Assembly (NCBI GenBank): GCA_016709665.1
Contig: JADJMI010000005.1
Span: forward strand, 310,001 to 374,000
From: Betaproteobacteria bacterium
GTDB lineage: Bacteria; Pseudomonadota; Gammaproteobacteria; Burkholderiales; Usitatibacteraceae
Length of the DNA stretch: 64,000 bases
Direction of reading: 5' to 3'
The translations under genes were made by a program, and so were the position numbers. Every line of letters begins with the position of its first letter. The first letter of the stretch is position 1. The notes under the pieces are model-generated. The model worked only from the letters and a program-made list of their open reading frames with translations, ran no database searches and had not been told where the DNA came from. Below, piece after piece: positions 61,829-64,000 of this stretch.

Positions 61829-62325
61829 CGGGTGGGGCCCCCGCCGGCGGCCACGGCGATGCGCCTCAGGATGACCGCGGCCGCTTCCTGGCGCATGTCG
61901 GTGAAGAGCTGCGCCTCCTCGGCTTCCTTCGCGAGCGGCGCGGTCTCCGAATAGGTGAGGTTGCGGCGAAGCTCGATCTGCGTGGGCTCGACGAGCGCCT
62001 TGCCGGCCGCGTCCGCCACCTGGTAGTCCACGCGCAGGCGCAGCTGGTATTCGTACACCCGGCCCGCGCCCGTGAGGGTGAGGATCGATTTCTCGGGCGT
62101 CTCCGCGTTGATGCGCAGGTGCGCCTCGGCGTCCTTGAGCGTGGGCGAGAGCTTCGTGGGGCCGCCCGCGAGCCGGCGCCGCACCTCCGTGGCCACGGGC
62201 GAAGCGCCGACCGTGGAGACGTGGATCGACTGGATCCCCATGGGCGCGTCGCCGCGCAGCTGGAAGCCGCAGCCGGCGAGGGCCGAGACGAGGGCGAGGG
62301 CGGCCGCGAGGCGCAGGCTACGCAA
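61825..62325 (-). CDS. lptE: LPS-assembly lipoprotein LptE
   Basis: Outer-membrane lipoprotein forming the plug of the LptD LPS translocon. 166 residues: a signal peptide with lipobox LAGCGFQLRGDAPMGIQSI (Cys ~19), which is the family hallmark. TTG start at 62325 lies just after the leuS stop. The leuS-lptE-holA order is standard. Confidence 0.93.
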   Translation of the reverse strand: MRSLRLAAALALVSALAGCGFQLRGDAPMGIQSIHVSTVGASPVATEVRRRLAGGPTKLSPTLKDAEAHLRINAETPEKSILTLTGAGRVYEYQLRLRVDYQVADAAGKALVEPTQIELRRNLTYSETAPLAKEAEEAQLFTDMRQEAAAVILRRIAVAAGGGPTR

Positions 62326-64000
62326 CGATGTTCACCAGCCGGCCGGGCACGACGACGACCTTCTTCGCGGGGCGGCCTTCCATGTGCTTCACCGCGGCCT
62401 CGCTCGCGAGGGCGAGCTTCTCGATCTCGTCCTTCGTCGCGGCGGCCGCCACCTCGAGCTGGCCGCGCAGCTTGCCGTTCACCTGGAGCACGAGCACGAC
62501 GGTGTCCTGCACCAGGGCGGACGGGTCGACTTCCGGCCAGGGTTGCGCGATGAGCGCGGAGCCCGGTCGCAGCTCGGCCCAGAGCGCCGTGCAGACGTGC
62601 GGCACGACGGGCGAGAGGAGCAGCACCGCGCCCTCGAGCACCTCCTGCGCGACGGCGCGGCCGGCCGGGGACGCGTCGTGGGCATCCGTCATCGCGTTGA
62701 GCAGCTCCATCACCGCCGCGATGGCCGTGTTGAACTGCAGGCGCCGGCCGTAGTCGTCGCCCACCTTGTCGATCGTCCTGTGCAGCTTGAAGCGCAGGTC
62801 CTTCAGGGGCTTGGGCAGGTCGCCCGACGCGCGCGCGGCGACCGGGCCGCCGGCCGCGAGGTGGTCGTGCACCAGCTTCCACAGGCGCTTGAGGAACCGG
62901 AACGAGCCCTCGACCGACGAATCGGACCAGAGGATGGTGTCCGTCGGCGGGCTCGCGAACATCACGTAGAGGCGCGCGGTGTCCGCGCCGTAGCGGTCGA
63001 TGAGATCCTGGGGGTCGACGCCGTTGCGCTTGGACTTGGACATCGTGCCGATGCCGTTGTACTCCACTTCGGAGCCGTCGGACTTGAGCAGCGCGCCGAT
63101 CACCTTGCCTTCGGCGTCGACCGCGGGCTCGATTTCCTCGGGGGCGAAGTACTCGATGCCGCCCTTGGCCGTGCGCCGGCTGAAGATGTGGTTGAGCACC
63201 ATGCCCTGCGTGAGCAGGTTCCTGAACGGCTCGTCCACCTTCACCAGGCCCATGTCGCGCATCGCCTTCGTCCAGAAGCGCGCGTAGAGCAGGTGCAGGA
63301 TCGCGTGCTCGATGCCGCCGATGTACTGGTCCATCGGCATCCAGTAGTCGGCGCGCGCGTCGACCATCGCGGCCGCGTCCGGGCAGGTGTAGCGGAAGAA
63401 GTACCAGGACGAATCCACGAAGGTGTCCATCGTGTCCGTCTCGCGCCGGGCGTCGCCGCCGCATGTCGGGCACTGGCACTCGTAGAAGGCCCTCGACTTC
63501 GCGAGCGGGCTGCCGCTGCCGTCCGGCACGAGGTCCTCGGGCAGCACGACGGGGAGCTGGTCGTCGGGCACGGGGACGTCGCCGCACGCCGGGCACAGGA
63601 TCATCGGGATGGGCGTGCCCCAGTAGCGCTGGCGGGAGATGCCCCAGTCGCGCAGGCGGAACTGCTTGCGCTTGTCGCCCAGGCCCATCGCCGAGAGATC
63701 CGCGGCGACCGCGTCGATGGCCGCCTGCTGCGCGAGGCCGTCGTACTTCCCGGAATTCACGCACACCCCGGCTTCCTCGTACCAGGGCTGCCACGCGTCC
63801 GTCGAGTAGGCCTGGCCGTCCACGTCGATGACCGGCTTGATGGCGAGCCCGTACTTCTTCGCGAAGGCGAAGTCGCGCTCGTCGTGGCCCGGCACGGCCA
63901 TCACCGCGCCCTCGCCGTAGCCCATGAGCACGTAGTTGCCGACCCAGGCCTCGACCTTCTCCTTCGTGAAGGGGTGCAGGACGAAGAGGCCCGTGGGCAT
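62318..64000 (-). CDS. leuS: Leucyl-tRNA synthetase, C-terminal part
   Basis: Charges tRNA-Leu. The window edge cuts the gene; 560 C-terminal residues are seen. They begin within the CP1 editing domain (GYGEGAVMAVPGHDERDFAFAKKYGL), then RDWGISRQRYWGTPIPMILCPACG with the zinc-type CQCPTCGG, DTMDTFVDSSWYFFRYTCP, the catalytic MSKSKRNGVDP (KMSKS motif) and the anticodon-binding domain to the C-terminal LVLQVNGKLRG. Its 5' end lies beyond 64000. Confidence 0.97.
   Translation of the reverse strand: MPTGLFVLHPFTKEKVEAWVGNYVLMGYGEGAVMAVPGHDERDFAFAKKYGLAIKPVIDVDGQAYSTDAWQPWYEEAGVCVNSGKYDGLAQQAAIDAVAADLSAMGLGDKRKQFRLRDWGISRQRYWGTPIPMILCPACGDVPVPDDQLPVVLPEDLVPDGSGSPLAKSRAFYECQCPTCGGDARRETDTMDTFVDSSWYFFRYTCPDAAAMVDARADYWMPMDQYIGGIEHAILHLLYARFWTKAMRDMGLVKVDEPFRNLLTQGMVLNHIFSRRTAKGGIEYFAPEEIEPAVDAEGKVIGALLKSDGSEVEYNGIGTMSKSKRNGVDPQDLIDRYGADTARLYVMFASPPTDTILWSDSSVEGSFRFLKRLWKLVHDHLAAGGPVAARASGDLPKPLKDLRFKLHRTIDKVGDDYGRRLQFNTAIAAVMELLNAMTDAHDASPAGRAVAQEVLEGAVLLLSPVVPHVCTALWAELRPGSALIAQPWPEVDPSALVQDTVVLVLQVNGKLRGQLEVAAAATKDEIEKLALASEAAVKHMEGRPAKKVVVVPGRLVNIVA

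Overview
The window is very GC-rich, densely packed chromosomal DNA from a betaproteobacterium. The evidence is the combination of conserved blocks typical of that class: xseB-ispA-dxs; rph-rdgB-hemW beside a PP2C/kinase pair; yicC-gmk-rpoZ-spoT-ridA-recG-ubiC-ubiA; pilT-pilU with yggS-proC-yggT; and rng-maf-rlmH-rsfS-nadD-proA-holA-lptE-leuS. Genus cannot be fixed from sequence alone. No rRNA, tRNA, CRISPR array, prophage or intact transposase was seen.

Layout. 1-2753: 3' part of metH (B12 methionine synthase). 2759-9267: accessory block (membrane protein, orphan TctC receptor, TPR protein, patatin, isoaspartyl peptidase, old-yellow-enzyme reductase) bounded by two inverted copies of a GGGGACAGG palindromic element. 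9279-14030: GST, two small secreted proteins, and the isoprenoid operon xseB-ispA-dxs. 14282-16376: Rieske oxygenase, cyclic-nucleotide-binding protein, unknown protein. 16575-23160 (minus): EF-G-like GTPase, hemW, rdgB, rph, PP2C phosphatase and Ser/Thr kinase. 23308-36296 (plus): yicC to ubiA, then dienoyl-CoA isomerase-like protein, KefF/KefC-like pair, thiolase, ThrH. 36293-43496 (minus): six-gene complex I-like cluster of hyf type. 43528-46833: OmpR regulator and divergent MASE1 hybrid histidine kinase. 46864-47425: long-inverted-repeat element without a gene. 47528-51927: pilU, pilT, then yggS-proC-yggT. 52126-52736: two tiny membrane proteins. 52818-55586: dynamin-like GTPase. 55583-64000: rng to leuS (leuS is cut by the window end).

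Most interesting points. (1) The hyf-like cluster encodes a large subunit without the nickel-iron cysteines and has no ferredoxin-type subunit, so it looks like an energy-converting hydrogenase-related (Ehr) complex, not a hydrogenase. (2) A ~560-bp element with 93-bp inverted arms and nested inverted repeats lies between the histidine kinase and pilU. (3) The dynamin-like GTPase ends in an array of Thr-x-x-Ile/Leu motifs that could be phosphothreonine/FHA docking sites. (4) The isoaspartyl peptidase carries a 36-bp tandem duplication exactly at its autocleavage site. (5) Three convergent gene pairs have interlocked stop codons (CTAG or CTAA).

Caution: at least five otherwise intact genes (metH, the 2813 membrane protein, spoT, kefC, yggS) carry a 1-2 base frameshift in repetitive GC-rich sequence. 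Essential or near-essential genes are among them, so residual sequencing or assembly error is the likeliest cause; they are annotated as whole genes with the break noted.
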